Both the position numbers and the translations under genes were made by a program. Positions 41,198 through 49,123 of a stretch of 49,351 bases of DNA are shown here, one piece after another. A model generated the notes under the pieces. The model was given only the letters and a program-made list of their open reading frames with translations. It was not told where the DNA came from and searched no databases. The stretch lies in assembly GCF_019091135.1 (NCBI RefSeq), contig NZ_JAGXJW010000057.1, positions 1-49,351 of the forward strand, in the 5' to 3' direction. Every line of letters begins with the position of its first letter. Positions within the stretch are counted from its first letter, which is position 1. The stretch is from Cohnella sp. GbtcB17 (GTDB lineage: Bacteria; Bacillota; Bacilli; Paenibacillales; Paenibacillaceae).

Positions 41198-41948
41198 ACC
41201 GGTCGACCAGCTCCTTCATCGTCGCCAGCAGGCGGCGCACATCGTCGGTTTTCGTTTTGCCCGTAGCCTTGTCGACGATCGAGGAATAGACATGCGGGAT
41301 CACCTGCGGCACGCCGGCCTCGAGCGCCATACGGAGAATCGGCTCGAAGTTGTCCAGGTCGATGCCGCCCGTCGGCTCAAGCGCGAAGCCTTCCGCGGCG
41401 CAGGCTTCCACCACGGCTTTGTATTCGTCTTCGCGGCTCAGCCCGTTCATCGGAAAATACTTGAGCGCGTTGCCGCCCATGTCGCGCACGAGCGCGATGG
41501 CTGCACGGACGGGCAGGATCGCCTGCTCGGCCGCAGCCGCGCTGATCGGTCCCGTCGACACGTTGACATAGCCGACCCGGCCCGTCGGAGAGACGAGGCT
41601 GTTGATCCAGCTGTCCTGGCCGTCCAGGTTCGCCCGCGTCGCGCCGACTGCGGGAAACACTTGATTGATATGGCTGCCCGGATAATGCTTCGCGATCCGC
41701 GCGACGACCGCGGCCTGCCGGTTGTCGCCGGCGCCGAGGCCGATCGATACCGCATCGTCGATCGCGCGGCCGTATTCCTTCATCGCCTCCACTGCCGCCG
41801 CCACGGTCGGATAGTCCTTGGACAGCACGCCGACCAGTACATGCCCTTCGGCCGCATCGAACACTTCCTTCGCGTTGTCCACGCTGTTCGCCAAGACGTT
41901 CAGCGCCGCCCGCTCTTTGTACAGTCTTTTCGTCAAACCGCTCGTCAT
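41190..41948 (-). CDS. dgaF: KDGP aldolase, DgaF family
   Basis: A 252-residue aldolase-fold protein of the DgaF/KDGP aldolase group, not the common Eda type. It has the family's N-terminal ALNVLANSVDNAKEV, VGVLSKDYPTVAAAVEAM, and the late glycine-rich phosphate site LEPTGGIDLDN. A Lys in NALKYFPM is the likely Schiff-base residue. It splits 2-keto-3-deoxy-6-phosphogluconate to pyruvate and glyceraldehyde-3-phosphate. The start is one base from the upstream lyase stop. Confidence 0.87.
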   Translation of the reverse strand: MTSGLTKRLYKERAALNVLANSVDNAKEVFDAAEGHVLVGVLSKDYPTVAAAVEAMKEYGRAIDDAVSIGLGAGDNRQAAVVARIAKHYPGSHINQVFPAVGATRANLDGQDSWINSLVSPTGRVGYVNVSTGPISAAAAEQAILPVRAAIALVRDMGGNALKYFPMNGLSREDEYKAVVEACAAEGFALEPTGGIDLDNFEPILRMALEAGVPQVIPHVYSSIVDKATGKTKTDDVRRLLATMKELVDRYA

Positions 41949-41949
41949 C

Positions 41950-43053
41950 TTATTGTCCTCCTGCCAGCTCGCGAATACGCGACGCGATAATGTGAATGTC
42001 GTCGCCCTGCAGCGGGCGCGGGTCGATATCGAAGTAGCCTTGGCGGACGCCGTAATCGCGGGTATAGATGGCGATGTCGCCCTCCTGCAGCGCCTTCGCC
42101 AGACGCACGGCGGTCGTTCCCGCGAGCGCGGGATCGATCCGGACCCGTCCGCGGTAGATCGCGCGGCCCGCTTCGTCCTGCACGATCGACACCTGTACCC
42201 CCGCCAGATCGTTCAGGGGCGCCAGCGCCTGCAGCGCTTCCTTTTCCCGCTCGCTCGTATCTTCCTTGACCATATACTCGTCCAGCGCCTGAAGCAAGCC
42301 GAACGTCGTCTCCTTGCCGACTTTCATGCTGCGCCCGATGCCGTGCAGCTGTACCTTCAACCATTCGACATACTGTCGTTTGCCGCCGACGATGCCCGAG
42401 GTAGGGCCTTCGATCGCCTTGGAGCCGCTGTAGATCGCCAAGTCCGCGCACTTCACGTACTTGCGCACATCCTCCTCCGCCGCGGCGTCCACGATGAGCG
42501 GCACTCCGCGCCGCTGTGCAATTTCCCACGCTTCCTCGACGGAGATCATGTTCTTTTGGACCGCATGATGCGACTTCACGTATAAAATCGCTGCCGTCCG
42601 CTCGCCGATCGCGTCCTCGATATGCTCGGCTTTGCCTTCGTTGGCGTAGCCGGCCTCAACGACCTTGCCGCCCCCCAGGTATACCATGGTCTCCACAGGC
42701 GCGCCGTATTGAACATTGTGCCCCTTCAGCATGACAATCTCGTTTCGCGCGATGGGCTCCTGATGCAGACGCTCGCTGAGACGACGGTTGCCCTGCGTGA
42801 CGATCGCCGCCACCGACAGCGCGATGCCGCTCGACGCGGAGTTGACGACGACCGCCGCCTCCGAACCCAGAATGCCCGCGATCCGGTCGCCAGCCTTGTC
42901 GACGAGATCCGCGATCTCGACATACTGCTGCCCGCCCTGCTTCATCGCTTCCATGACGGTGTCCGTCGGCGCGGATACGCCGAGGATGCTCATTCTCCCG
43001 CTTGCATTGATGACGCGTTTAAGTCCGTACTTCGCATGCCATGTATTCGCCAT
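41950..43053 (-). CDS. dgaE: PLP-dependent D-glucosaminate-6-phosphate ammonia-lyase, DgaE family
   Basis: A 367-residue fold-type I PLP enzyme related to SelA. PLP Lys is Lys212 in IYSGSKAIEGPTSG; the cofactor phosphate loop is NSASSGIALS (about 71-80) and the Asp that contacts the pyridine N is in LIVDAAAEED. DgaE removes ammonia from glucosaminate-6-phosphate to give 2-keto-3-deoxy-6-phosphogluconate. The start is the ATG at 43053 after GAGAGGAG; it lies inside the last 35 bp of the deacetylase gene, so the two are tightly coupled. Confidence 0.87.
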   Translation of the reverse strand: MANTWHAKYGLKRVINASGRMSILGVSAPTDTVMEAMKQGGQQYVEIADLVDKAGDRIAGILGSEAAVVVNSASSGIALSVAAIVTQGNRRLSERLHQEPIARNEIVMLKGHNVQYGAPVETMVYLGGGKVVEAGYANEGKAEHIEDAIGERTAAILYVKSHHAVQKNMISVEEAWEIAQRRGVPLIVDAAAEEDVRKYVKCADLAIYSGSKAIEGPTSGIVGGKRQYVEWLKVQLHGIGRSMKVGKETTFGLLQALDEYMVKEDTSEREKEALQALAPLNDLAGVQVSIVQDEAGRAIYRGRVRIDPALAGTTAVRLAKALQEGDIAIYTRDYGVRQGYFDIDPRPLQGDDIHIIASRIRELAGGQ

Positions 43054-44170
43054 TCGTCACGACTCCTCTCGGTACGATCCGTTGATTGGCCTTGCGTTCG
43101 ATGCCTTCTGAATCCACGAGCGACACCGGCTCCTCCCGGACGTCAAATACCGTCAGATGCGCGGGATCCCCCGCCTGTATCCGTCCGAGCTCGGGTCGCC
43201 CGAGCCACTGCGCCGCGCTGGACGTAACCGCCGCGACGACTTCCTGCAAGGAATAGCCTAGATAGAGGAACTTGCTCATCACGTTCGCCAGACTGAACAC
43301 CGGACCGTTCAGGCGATTGCCCCGGTAAATATCGGAGCTGATCGTATGCAGCCCGATGCCGTGCCGCTTCGCCGCCTCGGCGACACGGAACGAGAAGCTC
43401 GCCGTGCCATGCCCGACATCCAGCCGTACGCCGCGCTCCAGCGCGTCCAGCAGCGCGGGAATCGGCCAGCCCTCGGCGTCGAACAGATTGTTGGGCTTGC
43501 CGTTGAGGTAGTGCGTGACGATATCCCCTTCCCTCAGGTAGGAGAGCACCTCCTCGATGGCCGGCGGCGCGGAGCCGATATGGACCATAAGCGGCAATCC
43601 CGTCGAGGCCGACAGCTCCCGGGCGACACGCAGCGGCGCGATGCCGCTGTCGCCGACGACGCTGCGGCTGATGCGCGCCTTCAAGCCGACGATCACATCG
43701 GGATAACGGGCCACAGCCTCGCCGACCCGCTCCCCGTCGAGCCAGTCGAGCTGCGACAGCTCGTCGATCCTGCTCAGCCCAATGCGCGAGATGTTCAGAA
43801 ACGCCAGCAGGTTCGTCTTCGCGCTCTCCCCGCTCGCCGCCAGCTCCCCGATCCGGTCCGCCCCGCAGCTGCCCGCGTCGACGATCGTGGCCACGCCCTG
43901 CTTCACGCCGATCTCGTCGATTTCGTCCCCGTAGGGGTCGAACGCCGGGAAGGCATGCACGTGCATGTCGATCCAGCCGCTCGATACATAGGCACCGGCG
44001 CAATCGACCGTGCGAAGGTGTGTAGTTGAATCCGGGCCATCATGCGTTGTACTTGGGAGGTTGCCGACTTCCGTCTCGTCCACGCGAACGATTCGGCCCG
44101 ACGCGATCTCGATGTTCACTTGCCGCCCGTCGAGCAGCTTCAGATTGCGCAGCAAGATGCGATTGTCCAT
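43019..44170 (-). CDS. Amidohydrolase/deacetylase (N-acyl amino-sugar-acid deacetylase candidate)
   Basis: A 383-residue amidohydrolase of the EF_0837 type. Metal ligands are in order: His70 and His72 (DMHVHAF), Lys164 as the likely carboxylated Lys (VGLKARISR), His197 (LMVHIGS), His220 (DIVTHYLNG), and Asp251 near DVGHGTASF. It begins the operon; its ATG at 44170 is preceded by a GGGTG-type site. Members occur next to DgaE/DgaF homologues and are thought to remove an acetyl group from an amino-sugar acid so that the lyase can act; that substrate is inferred. Confidence 0.85.
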   Translation of the reverse strand: MDNRILLRNLKLLDGRQVNIEIASGRIVRVDETEVGNLPSTTHDGPDSTTHLRTVDCAGAYVSSGWIDMHVHAFPAFDPYGDEIDEIGVKQGVATIVDAGSCGADRIGELAASGESAKTNLLAFLNISRIGLSRIDELSQLDWLDGERVGEAVARYPDVIVGLKARISRSVVGDSGIAPLRVARELSASTGLPLMVHIGSAPPAIEEVLSYLREGDIVTHYLNGKPNNLFDAEGWPIPALLDALERGVRLDVGHGTASFSFRVAEAAKRHGIGLHTISSDIYRGNRLNGPVFSLANVMSKFLYLGYSLQEVVAAVTSSAAQWLGRPELGRIQAGDPAHLTVFDVREEPVSLVDSEGIERKANQRIVPRGVVTNGEYMACEVRT

Positions 44171-44238
44171 ACTTTCACCCGCTTGTTGTGGAATTGCGAT
44201 TTTGTCTAACCTCTGCTCTTTAAAGATAGCATACAAAT

Positions 44239-44257
44239 CGATAAATACAATATATCG
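44239..44257. promoter_or_regulatory. Candidate GntR operator/promoter before the deacetylase gene
   Basis: CGATAAATACAATATATCG is an imperfect palindrome (outer CGATA/TATCG). On the minus strand it overlaps a TTGTAT -35-like box, with TATCTT 16 bp on, reading into the deacetylase gene. It is a candidate site for the UTRA regulator. Confidence 0.45.
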
Positions 44258-44269
44258 TTATAATGTTTA

Positions 44270-44305
44270 AAGAAAAAATAAACCGCCAGGTTCTCCCTCG
44301 CGGTT
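44270..44305 (-). terminator. Terminator of the WG-repeat gene
   Basis: On the minus strand AACCGCGAGG and CCTGGCGGTT (44281-44305) pair imperfectly (six strong outer pairs), followed by TATTTTTTC. Confidence 0.6.
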
Positions 44306-44326
44306 CGGGTAGCTCAGCTCACACCT

Positions 44327-44354
44327 CTTAGCACTTAGCTCTTAGCTCTTAGCT
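44327..44354. repeat. Four tandem heptamers across the stop codon of the WG-repeat gene
   Basis: CTTAGCA followed by three CTTAGCT units run without a gap and include the TAA stop at 44349-44351. As seven is not a multiple of three, gain or loss of a unit would move the stop or extend the protein end. Confidence 0.7.
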
Positions 44355-45845
44355 CTCCGACGCCTCTTCGCTCGTCCACAACACTTTGCCCGTCCGATCG
44401 ATGAGCCCGTGAACGTAGTCATTGCCACCCTTCCAATTCGAGAATTGCGCGACGCCATGATCGAAAATCCAGGCCGACGTAAATTGCGGCGTGATGACCG
44501 TCTCGCCCTTCAGATTTTTGAAGCCGACCAGCCCGTCTTCATTAAAGGATACCAGACCGTCTCCCACGTCGCCGATATCCTGCGCCGCTCCCATGTTGAC
44601 GACTTTGCCGGTCTTGTCGATCAAAAAGCTCCGGTAGCCGCCATTCTCCTTCACCATCGCGCGTGCGTAACCTTCGTGAAAGTCGCCCGTCCAGCCCGGC
44701 GTATACGTCGGCTTGATGACCCACTTGCCCTGGCGGTCGATGTAGCCGGTTTTGCCGTTTAGCACGGCGCTCGCAAGCCCTTCGGCAAAGTTCGAAGCCG
44801 TCTCGAACTGCGGCGCGATCGCGAACTTGCCCGTGCGGTCGATATAACCCGTACGTTCGACGCTTTTCCCGCCGACCTTGACCAGCTTGCTGACCGGCGC
44901 CAGCCCCTCCGAGAACGAACTCGTATGCAGCGTACCCGCGATCGGCGGAATGACGGTGCGACCCGTATGGTCGATATAGTAGGTTTTGTCGTCCTTCACC
45001 ACCTTGGCCAAGCCTTCGGAAAACGAGTACAGCCTGTCGTAAACCGCCGGAAGCACCTCGCGGCCTTGACGGTTCAGCGCACCCATTTTGACGACGCTGC
45101 CTTTGGTCAGCGTCTTGAAGGTTGCCAGCCCTTCGCTGAAGGAGTCGATTCCGTAGTACTTGGCATTCACGTTCATAACCGTCTTGCCCGTGCGGTCGAT
45201 GAGCCCATATCCGCCAAGCGGTCCCTTGACCGCCACCACGTCCTCGTAGCCGAAGCCCAGGCCGAAGAGCCCCGGCTTGCGCAGCCGCTCCTTGCCTTGA
45301 TTGTCGACGTAGACCGTTCCGTTATATGCATTAAACGAATACCAGTACTGCTCGTCGAGCAAGCTTGCCGCGCTGCCGCCCGCCGGGATCTCCGCCGGAC
45401 GAAGCTGGACCAGGTTCGTGCCCGGCACGACGGTGTAGCCGATGTCCGTCAGCTCCCCCGCAAAGCTTAAAGGAATGAACAGCGTCCCGTTCACCGAGCG
45501 CGGCGCGGGTTCAATCGTCTTCGCGACGGTCCCGTTGAGCACGGCACTCGTACTGCCGGGCTTCAGGCTGACCAGCCCGATGACGCCGCCTTTCAGCACA
45601 ACCTCGGACGCCGTCGATTTGGCGATCGTGTAGCCAAACCGCTCCGCGATCGGACGCAGCGGAACCATCAGCGTCCCCTGCTCGTCGATCGGTCCTTCAG
45701 GCAGCAGCAAATGCTCGCCCCGATCGTAAATCTGCCAATTCGCCGCAGCCACGGGAGCTGCAGTGCCGGCGGCTCCAACTAGCAGGGAAGTGAGCAAGGC
45801 AAGCGCGGTGGCCTGCCGAATCATACGCGTACGTTGCAGCTTCAT
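44349..45845 (-). CDS. Secreted WG-repeat protein with a copper-amine-oxidase-like N domain
   Basis: A 498-residue exported protein. Signal peptide about 1-36; then a copper-amine-oxidase-like N-terminal domain (about 40-150; LMVPLRPIAERFGY and LFIPLSFAGE), a wall-associated module common in Paenibacillaceae; then eight WG repeats (about 195-485), each with the pattern GYIDRTGKxVI...FSEGLA, forming a beta-structured array. The start is the ATG at 45845 after AAAGGGG. The repeats suggest protein or ligand binding at the surface. The 3' end carries the heptamer repeat described at 44327. Confidence 0.88.
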   Translation of the reverse strand: MKLQRTRMIRQATALALLTSLLVGAAGTAAPVAAANWQIYDRGEHLLLPEGPIDEQGTLMVPLRPIAERFGYTIAKSTASEVVLKGGVIGLVSLKPGSTSAVLNGTVAKTIEPAPRSVNGTLFIPLSFAGELTDIGYTVVPGTNLVQLRPAEIPAGGSAASLLDEQYWYSFNAYNGTVYVDNQGKERLRKPGLFGLGFGYEDVVAVKGPLGGYGLIDRTGKTVMNVNAKYYGIDSFSEGLATFKTLTKGSVVKMGALNRQGREVLPAVYDRLYSFSEGLAKVVKDDKTYYIDHTGRTVIPPIAGTLHTSSFSEGLAPVSKLVKVGGKSVERTGYIDRTGKFAIAPQFETASNFAEGLASAVLNGKTGYIDRQGKWVIKPTYTPGWTGDFHEGYARAMVKENGGYRSFLIDKTGKVVNMGAAQDIGDVGDGLVSFNEDGLVGFKNLKGETVITPQFTSAWIFDHGVAQFSNWKGGNDYVHGLIDRTGKVLWTSEEASES

Positions 45846-45962
45846 GGCTCGATCCCCTTTTGGTTGATAAGCAAACATTTCCTATAATAGGACGATCATC
45901 CTGTAAAAAAGTTGCTGCTGCTTGAAACGATTGAGCAGCCCCGACCAAGCCGATCAACCATT

Positions 45963-45986
45963 AAAAAAGGCGGCCCGAAGGCCGCC
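45963..45986 (-). terminator. Terminator of the lipoprotein gene
   Basis: On the minus strand GGCGGCC pairs with GGCCGCC around a TTCG tetraloop (plus 45969-45986), followed by T6. Confidence 0.9.
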
Positions 45987-46011
45987 CGTGCAGTTGCTTA
46001 TCCGTATAGTT

Positions 46012-47088
46012 TTAGAGACTGCCGCCGCCCACTCCCGGAAGACCCAGCTGGCTCAGCTGATCCTCGGTGAGCACGTCCTCGGCCTTCGGCTCTCCCGACA
46101 GCTTCACGTCGCCGTTAATATCGGTCAGCTCCTGGACAATCTTCACGGTGCCGCTGGCGGACTGGCCGTCCTCAGAGCCGGCGAACGCGATCTTGGCATC
46201 GCTGTAGCTGACGTAGCCCTTGCCGTTGATGCCGATATTGGAGAGGATATCGAGCGTCTGCACGCTCTTTTTGAATTCCTCGAGGTCCTTGGAGATATCG
46301 TTATCCTTGGATTCGGCCAAGCTCTTCTTCGCTTCGTCCAGGTCGGATTGCTCGATTTTGAGCATCTTGCGGTACTCTTCGTTCTTGGAGAGCAGGTCGA
46401 TGACTTCCGGCGCAATCTCGTTCACGACCGTCTGGATGAGCGGCTCGACCTGGTCCTTCGTCACGTGTGTTTGCACGACCTTGTCCACGCCGTCCGCCGT
46501 GATGCCCGCATCCTTGGCTGAGACATCCTTCAGATAGGTTTCCTCGTCGATGTGCTTGAATACGATCGCCGACACGTCGTTCACAAGCTTCTGCGTCGTG
46601 CCGATGTCGAGCGATTGGATCTCTTGGCCTTGCTGTTCGGCGAGCTTCTTCAGATCGACCTCGATATACTTGCCGACGATCTCGGCAGGCAGTCCGAGCA
46701 TCGGGATGTTCGGCACCTTGACCCACATTTTTTCTTTGTTCATGAGGATCGGCACGGTGACGGTCATCGCGAGGTCGCCCTTGATCGCCACTTGCAGGTT
46801 GATCTCGGCGAGCATCGGGTCCTTGCGGTAGCCGCCCGTCCAGGACAGCTCCGCATTGCTCAGGAAGCCGCCGACCATGCTCGTGTACCCGCCGTCATCG
46901 GCCGTTTCGGGCAGCTTCAGGTCGGAGATCTGGAGGCTCCCTTTCATGCTATAGGAATTGATTTGGGATGATTTCTTCAGCGCGTCTTGAAGCGTCTCTT
47001 CGGTCGACTTGGAGCCCGTGCAGCCTGCCACCAGGATGAGCACCAGCAGCGCGGCGACGACGGCCAGCAACCTTTTGGATGTAAACAA
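46012..47088 (-). CDS. Lipoprotein of the LppX/DUF6612-like type
   Basis: A 358-residue lipoprotein. The start taken is the TTG at 47088, 11 bases after a run of G; an ATG at 47148 has no ribosome site and would put 20 polar residues in front of the signal peptide. Signal residues 1-22, lipobox VAGC (Cys23). The mature part opens with LQDALKKSSQINSYSMKGSLQI and continues in long strands with Lys/Asp/Glu-rich helices, a layout like lipoproteins with a half-barrel that holds a hydrophobic ligand. The last residues are Gly-rich. Function unknown. Confidence 0.78.
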   Translation of the reverse strand: MFTSKRLLAVVAALLVLILVAGCTGSKSTEETLQDALKKSSQINSYSMKGSLQISDLKLPETADDGGYTSMVGGFLSNAELSWTGGYRKDPMLAEINLQVAIKGDLAMTVTVPILMNKEKMWVKVPNIPMLGLPAEIVGKYIEVDLKKLAEQQGQEIQSLDIGTTQKLVNDVSAIVFKHIDEETYLKDVSAKDAGITADGVDKVVQTHVTKDQVEPLIQTVVNEIAPEVIDLLSKNEEYRKMLKIEQSDLDEAKKSLAESKDNDISKDLEEFKKSVQTLDILSNIGINGKGYVSYSDAKIAFAGSEDGQSASGTVKIVQELTDINGDVKLSGEPKAEDVLTEDQLSQLGLPGVGGGSL

Positions 47089-47225
47089 AATAACAAATGC
47101 CCCCTTCGATTCTGGATGATGACCTCTAAAAATAGAAGCAGCCTCCATTTTAGTCCATTGGGGACGAAGATGGAAGCTATTTTTTGTTAAAAAGTAGATT
47201 AAAGGGACTTGTATCCGTTTCCCGT

Positions 47226-48164
47226 TTAATGGATATCTTTTTTGCGGAAACGGCCGCCCTTGACGTCATGAATATTGCCGACGGCGAGGAAAGCGACAGG
47301 GTCGAGCTCGTTGACGATCAGCTTGAGCTTGGCTTCCTCCAGACGGGAGATGACGCAGAAGATCACTTGCTTGGCATTGCCCGAATAGCCGCCTTCTCCG
47401 TTCAGATAGGTGACCCCCCGGCCGAGACGGCTGACGATCGCATCGCCGATATCGCGGTAGTTGTCGCTGATAATCCAGACCGACTTGGATTCGTCGAAGC
47501 CTTCGATCGTCAGATCGATGACCTTGAACGCTATATAATAGGCGATCAGGGAGTACATCGCGTTGTCCCACCCGAATACCAGACCTGCGCTTCCTAGGAT
47601 GAATACATTGATGAACATGACCATTTGGCCGACGGAAAAAGGACTGCGCTTGCTGAACAGGATCGCGACGATCTCCGTCCCGTCCGTCGTACCGCCGAAG
47701 CGGATGACGATACCGACGCCCACGCCGAGAAAGATCCCGCCGAAGATGGCGGCCAGCAGCGTCTGATCCGTGAAGGGGTCTACGTGGTGCAGCGCCTGCG
47801 TCGTAATTGCCAGCGTGACGACGCCGAGCAAGGTAGACAGCGCGAAAGTCTTGCCGATCTGCTTGTAGCCAATGATGAGGAAAGGAATGTTGAATAGGAA
47901 CAGGAAGATACCGATGGGCCAATGCGTAAGATAGGCGACCATGATGGAAATGCCGGTGATGCCGCCGTCGATGATGGAGTTTGGAACCAGAAATACTTCG
48001 AGCGCCGCGCCGACCAGTACGGCGCCGACGATGATGGCGATGACGCGCTTGGCGACTTCAAAAAACGGAAGTCCCGAATGCTGCGTTTTCTTGGCAGGCG
48101 CTTGGACCGCCGCGTGGCCTTGCGTTGGGGGAGACTGGAGTTTGGATTTCTTCGAACTGGTCAT
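47226..48164 (-). CDS. YitT-family membrane protein (DUF161/DUF2179)
   Basis: A 312-residue protein with five to six membrane helices (about 40-205) followed by a cytosolic DUF2179 domain (about 220-305; VWIISDNYRDIGDAIVSRLGRG and FCVISRLEEAKLKLIVNELDP). YitT-like proteins are common in bacilli and of unknown transport role. The leading 30 residues are Ser/Gln/Lys-rich and variable. The ATG at 48164 follows AGGAGG at five bases; a GTG six bases upstream overlaps that site. Confidence 0.88.
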   Translation of the reverse strand: MTSSKKSKLQSPPTQGHAAVQAPAKKTQHSGLPFFEVAKRVIAIIVGAVLVGAALEVFLVPNSIIDGGITGISIMVAYLTHWPIGIFLFLFNIPFLIIGYKQIGKTFALSTLLGVVTLAITTQALHHVDPFTDQTLLAAIFGGIFLGVGVGIVIRFGGTTDGTEIVAILFSKRSPFSVGQMVMFINVFILGSAGLVFGWDNAMYSLIAYYIAFKVIDLTIEGFDESKSVWIISDNYRDIGDAIVSRLGRGVTYLNGEGGYSGNAKQVIFCVISRLEEAKLKLIVNELDPVAFLAVGNIHDVKGGRFRKKDIH

Positions 48165-48279
48165 AGGCACCTCCTGCTGGACAGTTTCTGATTTTATTAT
48201 AACAGTTTAAAGTATGCGCAGAAAAGACACAGTATTAAAAATTCGGGCATTTTTAAGCGAATTTGGCCATTTTCAACGC

Positions 48280-48320
48280 AAAAAAGCGATTCAGGCCGCT
48301 CAGTGGCAGCTTAAATCGCT
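48280..48320 (-). terminator. Terminator of the spore-protein cluster
   Basis: On the minus strand the arms 48305-48320 and 48285-48300 pair (AGCGATT with AATCGCT outermost, then a looser inner stem) and are followed by T6. Confidence 0.7.
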
Positions 48321-48404
48321 AAATATGCACAGGAGAGGCCGTTGCGGCCTCGCACAGGGTATCGTTCGTTGCTTTATACCCTTGCGCGGCCGCCACAGAC
48401 TCCG

Positions 48405-48560
48405 TTAACCCTGCGGGTTATTGTGGCTCACATGATTGCGGTTTTTGACTTTTTTGGAGCCGGACAACGGCTCCTGTCCGCCACGGTGTCCCGGACTGCG
48501 CTCGTCCCGCTCTTCCTGCGGATTCGCCTCCGGCACCGGCTGCGATTTGGGCTTGCTCAT
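48405..48560 (-). CDS. sspP: Small acid-soluble spore protein P-like (SspP)
   Basis: A 51-residue basic protein made only in the forespore in relatives, where it is a minor SASP. The signature EPLSGSKKVKNRNH near the C-terminus is the hallmark of SspP/CotL; the N-terminal half is Pro/Gln/Glu-rich. The ATG at 48560 follows AAGGGAG. It marks the organism as a spore former. Forespore (sigma-G) control would be expected; I did not identify the promoter. Confidence 0.88.
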   Translation of the reverse strand: MSKPKSQPVPEANPQEERDERSPGHRGGQEPLSGSKKVKNRNHVSHNNPQG

Positions 48561-48581
48561 CGGAAAGGCTCCCTTCGCTCG

Positions 48582-48764
48582 TTAGTCGTGGTGCTTCAGC
48601 GTCTTGTCGTTGACCGGCTGATCATGGTTCATCGAATCCTGGTGACGGCGATCGTTGTGCTGCTGATTGAGCTGCTGGGCATGATGCGCGTTGACTTTCT
48701 CCTCCGCGAGATGCTCCACGACGTTGCTCAGGTTCTTATCCGCCATCCCGTTGTCATTGGCCAT
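48582..48764 (-). CDS. Small His/Asn/Gln-rich protein (60 residues)
   Basis: A 60-residue hydrophilic protein with ten or so His and many Asn, Gln and Asp (for example VNAHHAQQLNQQHNDRRHQ). The ATG at 48764 follows AGGGGTG. It lies between an unknown gene and sspP on the same strand, 21 bp before the sspP start. The composition and position suggest a spore-associated or metal-binding small protein; the family is not recognised. Confidence 0.65.
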   Translation of the reverse strand: MANDNGMADKNLSNVVEHLAEEKVNAHHAQQLNQQHNDRRHQDSMNHDQPVNDKTLKHHD

Positions 48765-48775
48765 TTCGTTCACCC

Positions 48776-49123
48776 CTAAGCATGCGTGTAAGGCTGCAGC
48801 GTCTGCGCGCACTCGTGCAGATGTCTGCGATAGTCGACGATGAGCTCCTGCAGCACATCGCTGCGCTCATCCACCGCCTGACCGTCCCGTTCGACGTCGG
48901 AGAGACCGATCTCGATCTCGCGGCTGTCCACATAGCGGACTGAAAAGTCGAACTCGAGGTTCTGACGCCCAGCACTGCGAATCTGAACGAGCAGACCGTC
49001 CGGGTTCGCTTCGTCCGCGCGCACCTCGGCTTGGTCGCCGCCGTGCAAATGCTGCTGAAGCTCGCTCTGCCATCTTTGCACAAGCTCGGATTGAGGAATC
49101 GTAAGTTTATCTTCGGTTGACAT
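48776..49123 (-). CDS. Unrecognised 115-residue cytosolic protein
   Basis: A 115-residue acidic protein with one predicted helix, a central strand-rich part (VQIRSAGRQNLEFDFSVRYVDSREIEI) and a C-terminal helix ending in HLHECAQ. The ATG at 49123 lies nine bases after GGAGG. It is first in the small cluster that ends in sspP, so it may be expressed during sporulation. No family is recognised. Confidence 0.7.
   Translation of the reverse strand: MSTEDKLTIPQSELVQRWQSELQQHLHGGDQAEVRADEANPDGLLVQIRSAGRQNLEFDFSVRYVDSREIEIGLSDVERDGQAVDERSDVLQELIVDYRRHLHECAQTLQPYTHA

Noticed and set aside
44327..44354. CRISPR-like repeats
   Set aside because: Unit of seven bases without spacers; no CRISPR array or cas gene anywhere in the window.
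48214..48408. 64-residue plus-strand frame after the YitT gene
   Set aside because: It crosses the spore-cluster terminator and has no ribosome site.
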